64,000 nucleotides of DNA, taken from positions 1 to 64,000 of the forward strand of contig NZ_LOQG01000036.1 in NCBI RefSeq assembly GCF_001517835.1, written 5' to 3'. The notes beneath the pieces are model-generated. The model was not told the DNA's origin and searched no databases. It saw only the letters and a list, made by a program, of their open reading frames with translations. The stretch is from Caviibacter abscessus (GTDB lineage Bacteria > Fusobacteriota > Fusobacteriia > Fusobacteriales > Leptotrichiaceae). Shown piece by piece: positions 9,846 to 17,987 of the stretch; position 1 is the first letter of the stretch, and each line of letters begins with the position of its first letter. The position numbers and the translations under genes were made by a program.

Positions 9846-10934
9846 TTATTCAGGTTTTATCATTATCAATTCTCTTGGAGATTTTGTTAATTGTTCATAT
9901 CCGTCTTCAGTTACTAATAGATCATCTTCAATTCTAACTCCGTATTTACCTTCAAGGTATAATCCAGGTTCAACAGTCATAACCATAGTTGGTTTTAAAG
10001 CTTCATTTCCAATTTGAGAGCAGTATGGAGGTTCATGAACTTCAAGTCCGAAGCTATGTCCTAAACTATGGCCAAAATATTTTGCCATTTCTCCATTAGC
10101 ATCAAAATAATCTCTAACTGCTTGATCTACATCTTTGCCTATAACTCCAGGTTTTATCATTTCAATACCAAGTGATTGACCTGCATAAACTAAATCATAT
10201 AATTTCTTTTGTTCTTCTGGTATTTCATCTCCAAAAAAGACTGTTCTTGTCATATCAGAAGCATACCCCTTATAATAGCAACCAAAATCCATAGTTATTA
10301 ACTCATTTTTCTTGATTTTTTTATCACTTGCTACACCATGTGGCATTGATGATCTGTATCCACTTGCAACTATTGTTTCAAATGATTTATCATCAGCACC
10401 ATTTATTCTTTGAATATATTCAAGATATGCTGCAATTTCTCTTTCAGTCATACCTTCTTTTATTATTTTTATTGTTTCTTTGAAAGCAATATCAGTGATT
10501 TGTGCTGCTTTTCTTAAACATTCTATTTCTTCTTTAGATTTATATTTTCTAAGTTCTAACATGGTATCTGATGCGGGAACAAATTCAATATCTCCAAATG
10601 CTTTTTTTAATGACTTATATTGTGCATAAGACATAGAAGCATCATCAAAACCTAGTCTTTTTACATTATTTTCCTTAATGTGTTCTGCTATTTTTTCTAT
10701 ACCGTTTTTTGATATTTTAACAAACTCAAATCCATAAGGAGCTGTTTGTTCTGTTGCTTGTTCTACATATCTAAAATCTGAATAGAAGTATTTTTTGTTT
10801 TTTAATATAAGACCTTGTCCTGTTGTACCTGTAAATCCTGAAAAATATCTTTTATTAAAATAGTCTGTTAAAATTAATCCATCTATATCTAGTTCTATTA
10901 ATAAATTTTGAACTTTTTTTAACCATTCTTCCAT
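9846..10934 (-). CDS. M24B Xaa-Pro aminopeptidase/dipeptidase
   Basis: A cytoplasmic metallopeptidase that removes N-terminal residues before proline, or splits Xaa-Pro dipeptides. Residues 1-125 form the creatinase N-terminal domain and 135-355 the pita-bread catalytic domain. All five metal ligands are visible: D216 and D227 (MDFGCY..ASDMTRT), H293 (GHSLGHSFG), E322 (VEPGLY) and E336 (RIEDD). The 362-residue length fits PepQ/YqhT-type enzymes better than the longer E. coli PepP. Which substrate size it prefers cannot be read from the sequence. It follows the YgjP-like gene by 16 bases. Confidence 0.93.
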   Translation of the reverse strand: MEEWLKKVQNLLIELDIDGLILTDYFNKRYFSGFTGTTGQGLILKNKKYFYSDFRYVEQATEQTAPYGFEFVKISKNGIEKIAEHIKENNVKRLGFDDASMSYAQYKSLKKAFGDIEFVPASDTMLELRKYKSKEEIECLRKAAQITDIAFKETIKIIKEGMTEREIAAYLEYIQRINGADDKSFETIVASGYRSSMPHGVASDKKIKKNELITMDFGCYYKGYASDMTRTVFFGDEIPEEQKKLYDLVYAGQSLGIEMIKPGVIGKDVDQAVRDYFDANGEMAKYFGHSLGHSFGLEVHEPPYCSQIGNEALKPTMVMTVEPGLYLEGKYGVRIEDDLLVTEDGYEQLTKSPRELIMIKPE

Positions 10935-10950
10935 TTTAATCCTCCTTTAA

Positions 10951-11646
10951 TTATACATTGTAATTTAATTTTTTATTTATTTCTTTATAATTTTTAAAAT
11001 ATATATCTATGTAATTATAGAAATCTTTACTATGATTTGGATATCTTAAATGTGATAATTCATGGACTATTACACTATCAATTTCCATAATACTTTTTTT
11101 CATTAACTCTAAATTTAATGCAATTTCTCTTTTCTTTGGAATGCAAAAACCCCATTTACCTTTTATTAGTTTTATAATTAATCTAATATCTTCATATTCT
11201 TTCATTATGTTTTTATAATATTCAAATCTTTCATTAAATATTTTTACTGCGTTTTTATAGTACCAACTGTATACTATATCTTTAAGCATTTTCTCATCTT
11301 CATACAAAGTATAAATTTTTATAATATTCTCTTCTAACTTTATTCTATTTAAATTAGAACTAATAATTTCCATTTTATATTTTTTTCCTAAAAAAGAAAT
11401 ATATGAATGCGGTTTATATGTATCTAAGTTTCCCATAACCAAAATATATTTTTTTATTCTTGTTACATGTTTTTCTATAAATTCTTTTTTTGAATTTATA
11501 AACTGCTCTATATAGTATTTATCTAAATTAAGTGGTGCTGATATATAGATAGTTCCGTTAGTTTTTATTCTAAGATTTATATTTTTAACTTTTTTTCTTT
11601 CAATGATATATCCAGCTATTTCTTCTTGATGTTTTATATCCTTCAT
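10951..11646 (-). CDS. YgjP-like (DUF45) zinc metallopeptidase-fold protein
   Basis: A 231-residue protein of the DUF45/YgjP group. The zinc motif HELSH is at 195-199, followed by the third His in YPNHSKDF (H205). The preceding KGKWGFCIPKKREIALNLEL is the family's hallmark WGSCS-N-L block in a divergent form. Members are found alone or fused to restriction and helicase proteins; the substrate is unknown. The start overlaps by one base the stop of the next upstream gene, so it belongs to the NUDIX - 123-aa protein - YgjP - peptidase operon. Confidence 0.85.
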   Translation of the reverse strand: MKDIKHQEEIAGYIIERKKVKNINLRIKTNGTIYISAPLNLDKYYIEQFINSKKEFIEKHVTRIKKYILVMGNLDTYKPHSYISFLGKKYKMEIISSNLNRIKLEENIIKIYTLYEDEKMLKDIVYSWYYKNAVKIFNERFEYYKNIMKEYEDIRLIIKLIKGKWGFCIPKKREIALNLELMKKSIMEIDSVIVHELSHLRYPNHSKDFYNYIDIYFKNYKEINKKLNYNV

Positions 11647-12017
11647 TAACTTAACTCTTTCTCAATAGTATCAATTATTACCTTAGGATAAACAGATAAG
11701 AATATTTTATATAATTTATTATTATATGTTTTTATTTTAACTAATATATTTTTACAATCATTGAAATTTTTAATAGTTAAAGTCTTTTCTTCATCATAAT
11801 TTAAAATTAATTCTAACGCTACTATACCGGCTTGTTTACCATCTGTTGCTATTTTTATGTTTTTTATAACCGGTGCTATCATCTTATTTATATCAAAAAC
11901 ATATTTATCATTTACAATAAACATATTTTTGGAAAATATAATTTTTTGCTTTTTAGTCAATTTTAATAAAATAAATATAACAAATAGTATGAAAAATATT
12001 AAAATATAGTATTTCAC
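11646..12017 (-). CDS. Small single-pass membrane protein, unrecognised
   Basis: 123 residues. Residues 2-20 form one N-terminal membrane segment (YYILIFFILFVIFILLKL); the remainder is a soluble, Lys/Ile-rich domain with alternating strands. I do not recognise the family. It overlaps the NUDIX gene by four bases upstream and touches the YgjP gene downstream, so it is translationally coupled to both. Confidence 0.7.
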   Translation of the reverse strand: MKYYILIFFILFVIFILLKLTKKQKIIFSKNMFIVNDKYVFDINKMIAPVIKNIKIATDGKQAGIVALELILNYDEEKTLTIKNFNDCKNILVKIKTYNNKLYKIFLSVYPKVIIDTIEKELS

Positions 12018-12520
12018 TTCATAACTCCAATGCTATTTAATAAAAATATTGTTTTTAAATCGTTAGATTTTTCAAGTGCTTCATTTATTGTCATTTTTAT
12101 AACCTCAATATCTTCACCTTCATCTAAAGACTGCTCTGATGCTATTGCATTTTTCTTTAATTTTGCCATATAAAAATACAGTTTTTCTGTTGTATATCCA
12201 GGACTTACATATAAAGGATTACCTATAATCTTAAATTGTTCAATACTATTTTTATCAAATCCTGTTTCTTCAAGTAATTCTCTATATGCAGCAAAAGTAG
12301 GTTCTTCTCCTTCATCTATTAAACCAGCAACAACCTCTAAAGTATAATCATCTGAACCTGCTCTATATTGTTTTACTAAATATACATGTTCTAAAGTATT
12401 ATCAAAGACTGCTACACAAACAGCATCTTGCTTTTTTAAATATTCCAAATTTACATTTTTTGTAGGGTGTATTTTTATATCACCTTTTAAAAATTTAAAT
12501 CCTTCATCTATAGGTTTCAC
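12014..12520 (-). CDS. NUDIX hydrolase, ADP-ribose pyrophosphatase type
   Basis: Likely hydrolyses ADP-ribose or related nucleoside diphosphate sugars. The complete NUDIX box GLIDEGEEPTFAAYRELLEE plus TGF occupies 66-88 (Gx5Ex7REUxEExGU). The context (LEVVAGLIDEGE, then NPLYVSPGYTTEKLYFYMA) matches the ADPRase/NudF subgroup, where the SPG segment helps bind substrate. 168 residues is short but normal. It heads an overlapping operon with the small membrane protein and YgjP-like gene, downstream of lysS. Confidence 0.9.
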   Translation of the reverse strand: MKPIDEGFKFLKGDIKIHPTKNVNLEYLKKQDAVCVAVFDNTLEHVYLVKQYRAGSDDYTLEVVAGLIDEGEEPTFAAYRELLEETGFDKNSIEQFKIIGNPLYVSPGYTTEKLYFYMAKLKKNAIASEQSLDEGEDIEVIKMTINEALEKSNDLKTIFLLNSIGVMK

Positions 12521-12536
12521 ATTTACTCCTTGTTAG

Positions 12537-12559
12537 AAAAGCTATTGCCGTGCAATAGC
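12537..12559 (-). terminator. Terminator after lysS
   Basis: On the minus strand a perfect 8-bp stem, GCTATTGC/GCAATAGC, with loop ACG is followed by TTTTC. It lies directly after the lysS stop codon. Confidence 0.85.
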
Positions 12560-14053
12560 TTAATCAAAATGTTTTTCTTTTTTTAATGTTGGGAATAAGA
12601 TTACATCTCTTATTGATTGTGAGTTTGTAAGTAACATACAAAGTCTATCAAGTCCTATTCCAAGTCCACCAGCAGGCGGCATAGCATATTCTAATGCACG
12701 TATATAGTCATAATCCATATCGCAAGCTTCGTCATCTCCTGATTTTTTCTTATTAACTTGATCTTCAAATCTTGCTTTTTGTTCTCTAGGATCATTTAAT
12801 TCAGAATACGCATTTCCATATTCTCTTCCAGTAATAAATAATTCAAATCTATCTACCCAATCTTCACTTCCCTTTGTATTTTTTGAAAGAGGTGATATTT
12901 CTTTTGGATATTTAGTTATAAATGTTGGATTTACTATTGTGTGTTCTACTTTTTCTTCAAATAATAAATTTAAAATACCATATTTTGTATAGTTCTTATT
13001 GCTTTCTAACTCAACACCTAATTTTTTAGCAAATTCAACAGCGTCTTCATCAGTTTTAATTTCATCAATATTAAATCCTGTTTTTTCCATAACTATTTCT
13101 TGCATAGTTACTCTTCTCCATGGTTTAGCCATATTTATCATTTGACCATCATATTCTATTTCATATTTATTATGTATATGCATACATAAACTTGAAATTA
13201 AATCTTCCGTAATATCCATCATCACGTTATAATCTGCATATGCTTGATATAATTCCATCATTGTAAACTCAGGATTATGTTTAATTGAAATACCTTCATT
13301 TCTAAAACTTCTATTTATTTCAAAAACCTTTTCAAACCCACCAACTAATAATCTTTTTAGATATAGCTCAGGTGCTATTCTTAAATACATTTCTTGATCT
13401 AAAGCATTATGAAACGTTACAAAAGGTTTTGCAGCAGCTCCTCCTGCAACAGGATGCAACATTGGTGTTTCAACTTCAATAAAGTTTTTATTTTCTAAGT
13501 ATCTTCTAATATATCTGATAATTTCAAATCTTGTTTTCATTGTGTTCATAACATTTTCATTCATTACAAGATCTACATATCTTTGTCTATATCTCATTTC
13601 AACATCTGTCAAACCATGAAATTTTTCAGGTAATGGACGTATATTTTTAGATAATACTGTATATTTATGTGCTCTTAATGTTAATTCTCCTGTTTGTGTT
13701 AAAAATAAGTGCCCTTCTATACCAATGAAATCACCAACACTTAAGTTTTTAAATATCTCGTATTCTTGTTCTCCAACTTCTGTTTTTTGTACATAAAATT
13801 GTATTTTACCAGTTTCATCTTTTAAATGAGCAAAACCATTTTTACCCATTCTTCTATATGATACTATACGACCTGCTGTAACAAATACTTTATCTGAAGC
13901 TTTTCCATAATTTAAAATATCAATAACATTATCTTTTTTATCAAAATATCTACCGTATGGCTCAATATCCATAGCTTTTAGTTCTTCAACTTTTTTTATT
14001 TTTTCCGACATTATATAACTTGTATTTTGTGTTGTTTCCACATCTTTAGGCAT
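12560..14053 (-). CDS. lysS: Lysyl-tRNA synthetase, class II
   Basis: Charges tRNA-Lys. At 497 aa it has the standard class II LysRS layout: an OB-fold anticodon domain at about 55-160 (VFVTAGRIVSYRRMGKNGF, KIQFYVQK), then the catalytic domain. Motif 1 is FIEVETPMLHPVAGGAAAKP, motif 2 is FRNEGISIKHNPEFTMMELY, and motif 3 is GLGIGLDRLCMLLT. Start: ATG after AAGGAG. No T-box or other leader structure is visible upstream. It appears to be transcribed alone up to the terminator at 12537-12559, though readthrough into the NUDIX operon is possible. Confidence 0.96.
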   Translation of the reverse strand: MPKDVETTQNTSYIMSEKIKKVEELKAMDIEPYGRYFDKKDNVIDILNYGKASDKVFVTAGRIVSYRRMGKNGFAHLKDETGKIQFYVQKTEVGEQEYEIFKNLSVGDFIGIEGHLFLTQTGELTLRAHKYTVLSKNIRPLPEKFHGLTDVEMRYRQRYVDLVMNENVMNTMKTRFEIIRYIRRYLENKNFIEVETPMLHPVAGGAAAKPFVTFHNALDQEMYLRIAPELYLKRLLVGGFEKVFEINRSFRNEGISIKHNPEFTMMELYQAYADYNVMMDITEDLISSLCMHIHNKYEIEYDGQMINMAKPWRRVTMQEIVMEKTGFNIDEIKTDEDAVEFAKKLGVELESNKNYTKYGILNLLFEEKVEHTIVNPTFITKYPKEISPLSKNTKGSEDWVDRFELFITGREYGNAYSELNDPREQKARFEDQVNKKKSGDDEACDMDYDYIRALEYAMPPAGGLGIGLDRLCMLLTNSQSIRDVILFPTLKKEKHFD

Positions 14054-14124
14054 TATTTAATTTCTCCTTCATTATTTATATATTATTAATAAATAATACA
14101 CTTTTACGGCTTTTTTGTCAATAA

Positions 14125-14172
14125 ATTAAAAATAGTGCAATTGATATTTTAAACTATCATAATGCACTATTA
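14125..14172 (-). terminator. Terminator after the 14206-14400 remnant
   Basis: On the minus strand AATAGTGCA pairs with TGCACTATT across a 23-base loop, followed by TTTTTAATTT. Confidence 0.7.
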
Positions 14173-14175
14173 ACG

Positions 14176-14400
14176 TTATTTTTCAACTACATTACCTTCA
14201 GGTTTTTATATTTTTTCTATTACTTCCACTTTTTCTATTATTTGAGGCTTAGTTTTATTACCATTTATACTATTAGGAAATATCCCAAAATTTGTATCTG
14301 CTCTTAAAAAATCATATCCGATTTTTAAATTAGCTTCAAACTCATATGACATCGTAATAATACAACCTAATGTCATTAACCCTAAAATAATTTTTCTCAT
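14176..14400 (-). pseudogene. Truncated secreted/outer-membrane protein remnant
   Basis: An ORF of 64 codons (14206-14400) starts with a signal peptide (MRKIILGLMTLGCIITMS), a beta-strand-like stretch (EFEANLKIGYDFLRA) and a Val/Ile/Glu/Lys linker (PQIIEKVEVIEKI). It then hits TAA. The same frame continues with nine sensible codons (KPEGNVVEK) to a second TAA at 14176. This looks like the first strand and periplasmic linker of a larger envelope protein, possibly OmpA-like, with the rest lost. Alternatively it is a genuine 64-residue exported peptide. It has a good terminator downstream and an RBS-like GGAGGT upstream. Confidence 0.5.
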
Positions 14401-14462
14401 TTTACCTCCAATTTTTAAAAATACCCGTCATTCTATCACTACTAACTATCAAAAATCAAGTA

Positions 14463-14490
14463 AAACAAAAGCCCTAGTTTTCACTAGGGC
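14463..14490 (-). terminator. Terminator after the His-rich OMP gene
   Basis: On the minus strand a perfect 8-bp stem, GCCCTAGT/ACTAGGGC, with loop GAAA is followed by TTTTGTTTT, just after the stop at 14496. Confidence 0.9.
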
Positions 14491-14495
14491 ATCTA

Positions 14496-16460
14496 TTACC
14501 ATTCATATTTAATTCCAGCTTTTAGCATTGCTACAAAATACTTAAATGTAAAGTCATCTTCTGCTTTATTAAACTTATTACCTGAACCAACTGATAATGC
14601 ATTTTTTCCAAAAATAACAGGAATTTCTACTTTACCAAATAATTTTAAATTATTTTGGAAAGTGTATTCTGCTTTAACATATGGTTTTAAATCTATTTCA
14701 GCACCCATAACCCATTTATTAGCTTCTGCCATATTTTCATCTTGCACATATCTTGGTTTTGCTTTTCTAAGTTGAATTTTTGATTGAGCTTCTAAACCAA
14801 CTTTAAGCTTTAAACCGTCATATGAGAAGTATTCACTTACATCAACACCAAATTTAATTATATTATAATGAAGTCCTAAACCTTGACTATCAAATAATGG
14901 TGCATATAAATGACCAACAAATGGTTTTGCTCTTAAACCATAAGCTAATTTTTTGTCGTAACTGAATTTAGATTCATTATAAATAACTGTTCTTTCTCCA
15001 TTTAAATCTTTTTGAAGTTCAAACTTATTATTAAACTCATATTCTTTATATTTATATTTCGTTTTATTTTCAAGACTTAATTCATTTCTAACTATTTCTA
15101 CATTTTGATATTGTGTAGGGTTAGTACTTGTTCCACTTTCAATTACAAGATATTTTTTACCATCTTTACCAGTGTAATAATAGTAATCTTCGTATTTACT
15201 CTTATCTTCATTTTGATGTCTTAAACTTGATTTATTTGGTTTTGAAAAATCAATGATAGAACTTAAATTATTTTTATCAACATCCATTTTTTGACCATTT
15301 TCTGAATATAAAGCAGATTTTACGTTATATTTTCTACCACTTGTTTGTGTAGTGTCAATGTAGCTATTAATTCTTAATTCATTTGTAAATTCTGAACCTT
15401 TTAATCCTACATTTGGTTTTTTGTATATTAATTTAAATTGTGATTCATAACTATTATCTAATTGGTCATATCTTAATTTTGCATCTTTTAATGGATTTAA
15501 TAAATATGATCCATTGTGAGATACTCTTAAATCAAATTTTAATTGTTCTAACTTTTCGTGTTCATGATCTAAAATTTCCCAAAATTCATGATATCTTCTT
15601 TTTTCTTTATTGTAATCATAAGTAAATTGTAAACTATTTTTAAAGTTATGTTTTTCTGTTATTGCTTTAAACTGCAACGCATTATACATGCTTCCACTTA
15701 TTACTGTATTTTCATCATACTTATATCTAATGTCTGTTCTAAGTTCTGCAAGTTGTGGTTTATATAAATCAAAAGTACTAAATTTAGGTCTAAATGTTAA
15801 AGATAAATTATCTTTTAATAAAATATTATGTTCATAATCTACTAAAATACTTTTATGATATCTTCTTTCATCTCCATTATATGATAAAGGAAAATATGTA
15901 AATTTTGCTTTTATATATTTAGTAGGATTATATCCAACACCAAGTTTAACTTGCATATCATTATCTTCTCTTACAGGTTTAGTTGTAACATAATTTTCTA
16001 AGTTTAAAATATTTGGGTCATGTTCGTGTTCATGTTCTTCATCATTTACACCATCGTGATCATGGTCTGAATCTTGGCTATCATGTTCATGTGGACTATG
16101 ATAGTGATCTTTGTTAAGACCTCCTAAAATATCAAAATTAGATTCTGAATCGTTACCTTTTAGTTTTTCTGTATATTCCTTTTTTATTTCTTCTGGAGAA
16201 ATTATTGGATTTGGTATTAATTTATCATGTCTATAAACTTCATCTCTTTTAGTTATATCATCTCTTTGACCTCTTATTTTAACAAAAAAATTAACTTTAT
16301 TGTTAAGTGTATATACTTTAAGGTCTACGGGTCTATACATTATTCCTACATATTGTCCATTTTGAATAGTGGTTTCTAAATCAGACTTAAATTTAATCCT
16401 ATAATCTTTTGAATAAGATAAGGCTGATATAAGTAATAAAAATATAAGTGTTTTTTTCAT
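14496..16460 (-). CDS. Outer-membrane beta-barrel protein with His-rich loop
   Basis: 654 residues with signal peptide MKKTLIFLLLISALSYS and C-terminal LKAGIKYEW, a classic terminal-aromatic barrel signal. The remainder alternates strands and charged turns through the full length, as in large porins or adhesins. Residues 119-148 hold nine His in thirty positions, in HxH steps mixed with Asp and Glu (HYHSPHEHD, HDHDG, HEHEHD). Such clusters bind Zn, Ni or Cu in many proteins; metal capture is inferred here. It stands alone between its own promoter and terminator. I recognise no named family, and it is not a close copy of the 1365-residue OMPs. Confidence 0.85.
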   Translation of the reverse strand: MKKTLIFLLLISALSYSKDYRIKFKSDLETTIQNGQYVGIMYRPVDLKVYTLNNKVNFFVKIRGQRDDITKRDEVYRHDKLIPNPIISPEEIKKEYTEKLKGNDSESNFDILGGLNKDHYHSPHEHDSQDSDHDHDGVNDEEHEHEHDPNILNLENYVTTKPVREDNDMQVKLGVGYNPTKYIKAKFTYFPLSYNGDERRYHKSILVDYEHNILLKDNLSLTFRPKFSTFDLYKPQLAELRTDIRYKYDENTVISGSMYNALQFKAITEKHNFKNSLQFTYDYNKEKRRYHEFWEILDHEHEKLEQLKFDLRVSHNGSYLLNPLKDAKLRYDQLDNSYESQFKLIYKKPNVGLKGSEFTNELRINSYIDTTQTSGRKYNVKSALYSENGQKMDVDKNNLSSIIDFSKPNKSSLRHQNEDKSKYEDYYYYTGKDGKKYLVIESGTSTNPTQYQNVEIVRNELSLENKTKYKYKEYEFNNKFELQKDLNGERTVIYNESKFSYDKKLAYGLRAKPFVGHLYAPLFDSQGLGLHYNIIKFGVDVSEYFSYDGLKLKVGLEAQSKIQLRKAKPRYVQDENMAEANKWVMGAEIDLKPYVKAEYTFQNNLKLFGKVEIPVIFGKNALSVGSGNKFNKAEDDFTFKYFVAMLKAGIKYEW

Positions 16461-16491
16461 GTCGTTCTCCTGATATCAAATTATTTTTTCA

Positions 16492-16520
16492 AGTATAACA
16501 AAATAATTTTAGGCATTCAA
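16492..16520 (-). promoter_or_regulatory. Sigma-70-type promoter of the His-rich OMP
   Basis: On the minus strand TTGAAT, a 17-base spacer and TATACT, ending about 30 bases upstream of the ATG. AGGAG is placed before the start. Confidence 0.7.
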
Positions 16521-16625
16521 GCTAACAACATCAGTTATTTTTTAGTTTGCTTGTTATTTATTTCTCTTATACACTATGTTTTACGTACTATACAGCTTCA
16601 AAAGATTTTTAGATATTTTTTAGTT

Positions 16626-16653
16626 AAAAAAAGCACATACTTATTGTATGTAC
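16626..16653 (-). terminator. Terminator after the 16653 gene
   Basis: On the minus strand GTACATAC and GTATGTGC form a stem around AATAA, followed by TTTTTTT. It starts at the stop codon. Confidence 0.75.
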
Positions 16654-17015
16654 TAATTTGTTATAACTAATTCAATATTTACTTCACTTAAAAATTCATT
16701 TTTTTCAGTATATTCTCTAGCTACTATCTTAATTTTGTTATTAATGTTTTCAAAAAAGATTGTCTCTATTTTTGTTAAAAATATGCAATTATTTAATTCT
16801 AATTTTGATGTAGTTTCTTCATTTAAAATATACTGTTTTATATATTTCATACCATTATTATTAGAATTTACCAATAATTTGTTCTCATATAACTCAAATG
16901 AATAATTATCACATTTATATACATTTCCATTAACAGAACAATTTTTAAGTATTACATTGTTTTCATCTTTTTTGTCATTATAGTATAAATAGATACTTTT
17001 AATATCAATAGTCAT
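16653..17015 (-). CDS. Uncharacterised 120-aa protein, possibly DUF1934/calycin-like
   Basis: A soluble protein made of alternating beta strands (SIYLYYND, YSFELYENKLLV, KLELNNCIFLTKIE, VNIELVITN). The pattern and the closing strand resemble DUF1934 (YwiB-like) proteins, but I see no decisive motif, so this is a weak suggestion. Start: the longer frame begins inside the upstream gene; ATG at 17015, two bases past the upstream stop (TAATATG), fits coupled translation best. Confidence 0.65.
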   Translation of the reverse strand: MTIDIKSIYLYYNDKKDENNVILKNCSVNGNVYKCDNYSFELYENKLLVNSNNNGMKYIKQYILNEETTSKLELNNCIFLTKIETIFFENINNKIKIVAREYTEKNEFLSEVNIELVITN

Positions 17016-17016
17016 A

Positions 17017-17466
17017 TTATTTCTCATCATCTTCATCTTCAAAAAAGTCATCTATGAAATCATCCATATCTTCAAAAACTTCTTCTTCATCATCTTCATA
17101 ATTTTCTTCATGAATTTTTTCAGATTCAAAGTCTTGTTCATCTTCATCAATTATTACGCTAAGACCATCGTTTTCTGAATCGTATGTATCAATATCATCT
17201 TCGTCATCATCTAAACCATAATTAATATTTGGCTGATCTCTTTCAAATATATTCCTTTCATATATATCAAGGATTGTATCTTCCTCTTCTTCATCAACCA
17301 TATATATTTCTTCTTCATCTTCATCACATTCAAAAACTTTTTTTATCCCATATTCGTTTTCAGCAATGATATATTCTTTATCGTCGTATTCAATAGTATT
17401 TAAACAAGTAAAATATTCTAAATTGTCATCAATTGAGTAAGTAAATTCTTCTCCAAATGAATACAT
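17017..17466 (-). CDS. Highly acidic protein, DUF1292-like N-terminus
   Basis: 149 residues. The first half (FTCLNTIEYDDKEYIIAENE, GIKKVFECDEDEEEIYMVDE) follows the pattern of DUF1292 (YrzB-like) proteins. The second half is an almost pure Asp/Glu tail from about residue 85 to the end. No catalytic motif is visible. The gene is followed directly by rlmH upstream in the operon (11-base gap) and by the 120-aa gene downstream. The acidic tail suggests a nucleic-acid-mimicking, chaperone-like or disordered role; that is only inference. Confidence 0.7.
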   Translation of the reverse strand: MYSFGEEFTYSIDDNLEYFTCLNTIEYDDKEYIIAENEYGIKKVFECDEDEEEIYMVDEEEEDTILDIYERNIFERDQPNINYGLDDDEDDIDTYDSENDGLSVIIDEDEQDFESEKIHEENYEDDEEEVFEDMDDFIDDFFEDEDDEK

Positions 17467-17477
17467 AAAACCCTCCG

Positions 17478-17936
17478 TTATTTATGATATTTTATATTAT
17501 TTATTATGCAAATACTTCTATAAATCTGCTCTACCAGCATTAATCTAAATAACTGATGTGGAAAAGTCATATTGGAAAAACTCAATAAATAGTCACATTT
17601 TTTTCTAACTTCATCATTAGCACCTCGAGAACCTCCAATGATAAAGTTAATTGTACTATAACTCATAGTAAGTTTATCAATTTTACTTGCTAATTGTTCT
17701 GAACTTAGATTATTTGATTTAATATCTAATAATATATTATATGCTCTTTTATTAGTTATTTCTTCAATTATCCTAGTTGATTCTTTTTGTATAGCAGTTA
17801 CATTATCCTCTTCTTCGTTAAGTTCAATAATTTTTAAATTCACATATTTTTCAATTCTTTTTTGATATTCTTTTATTCCATCAGAAATATATTTTTCCTT
17901 TATTTTACCAATAGAAATAATATTTATTTTAAGCAT
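17478..17936 (-). CDS. rlmH: 23S rRNA pseudouridine-1915 N3-methyltransferase
   Basis: A SPOUT methyltransferase that uses SAM to modify pseudouridine 1915 in helix 69 of 23S rRNA. The 152-residue protein has the family opening (INIISIGKIKEKYISDGIKEY), the knot segment FIIGGSRGANDEV and the C-terminal SFSNMTFPHQLFRLMLVEQI, then YRS and YHK at the end. Start at ATG 17936. It is the first gene of the rlmH - acidic protein - 120-aa protein unit. Confidence 0.95.
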   Translation of the reverse strand: MLKINIISIGKIKEKYISDGIKEYQKRIEKYVNLKIIELNEEEDNVTAIQKESTRIIEEITNKRAYNILLDIKSNNLSSEQLASKIDKLTMSYSTINFIIGGSRGANDEVRKKCDYLLSFSNMTFPHQLFRLMLVEQIYRSICIINNIKYHK

Positions 17937-17987
17937 TTACGTTTCCTTATCTATTATACATATTTACGTAAAAATTACAAGCAAAAT

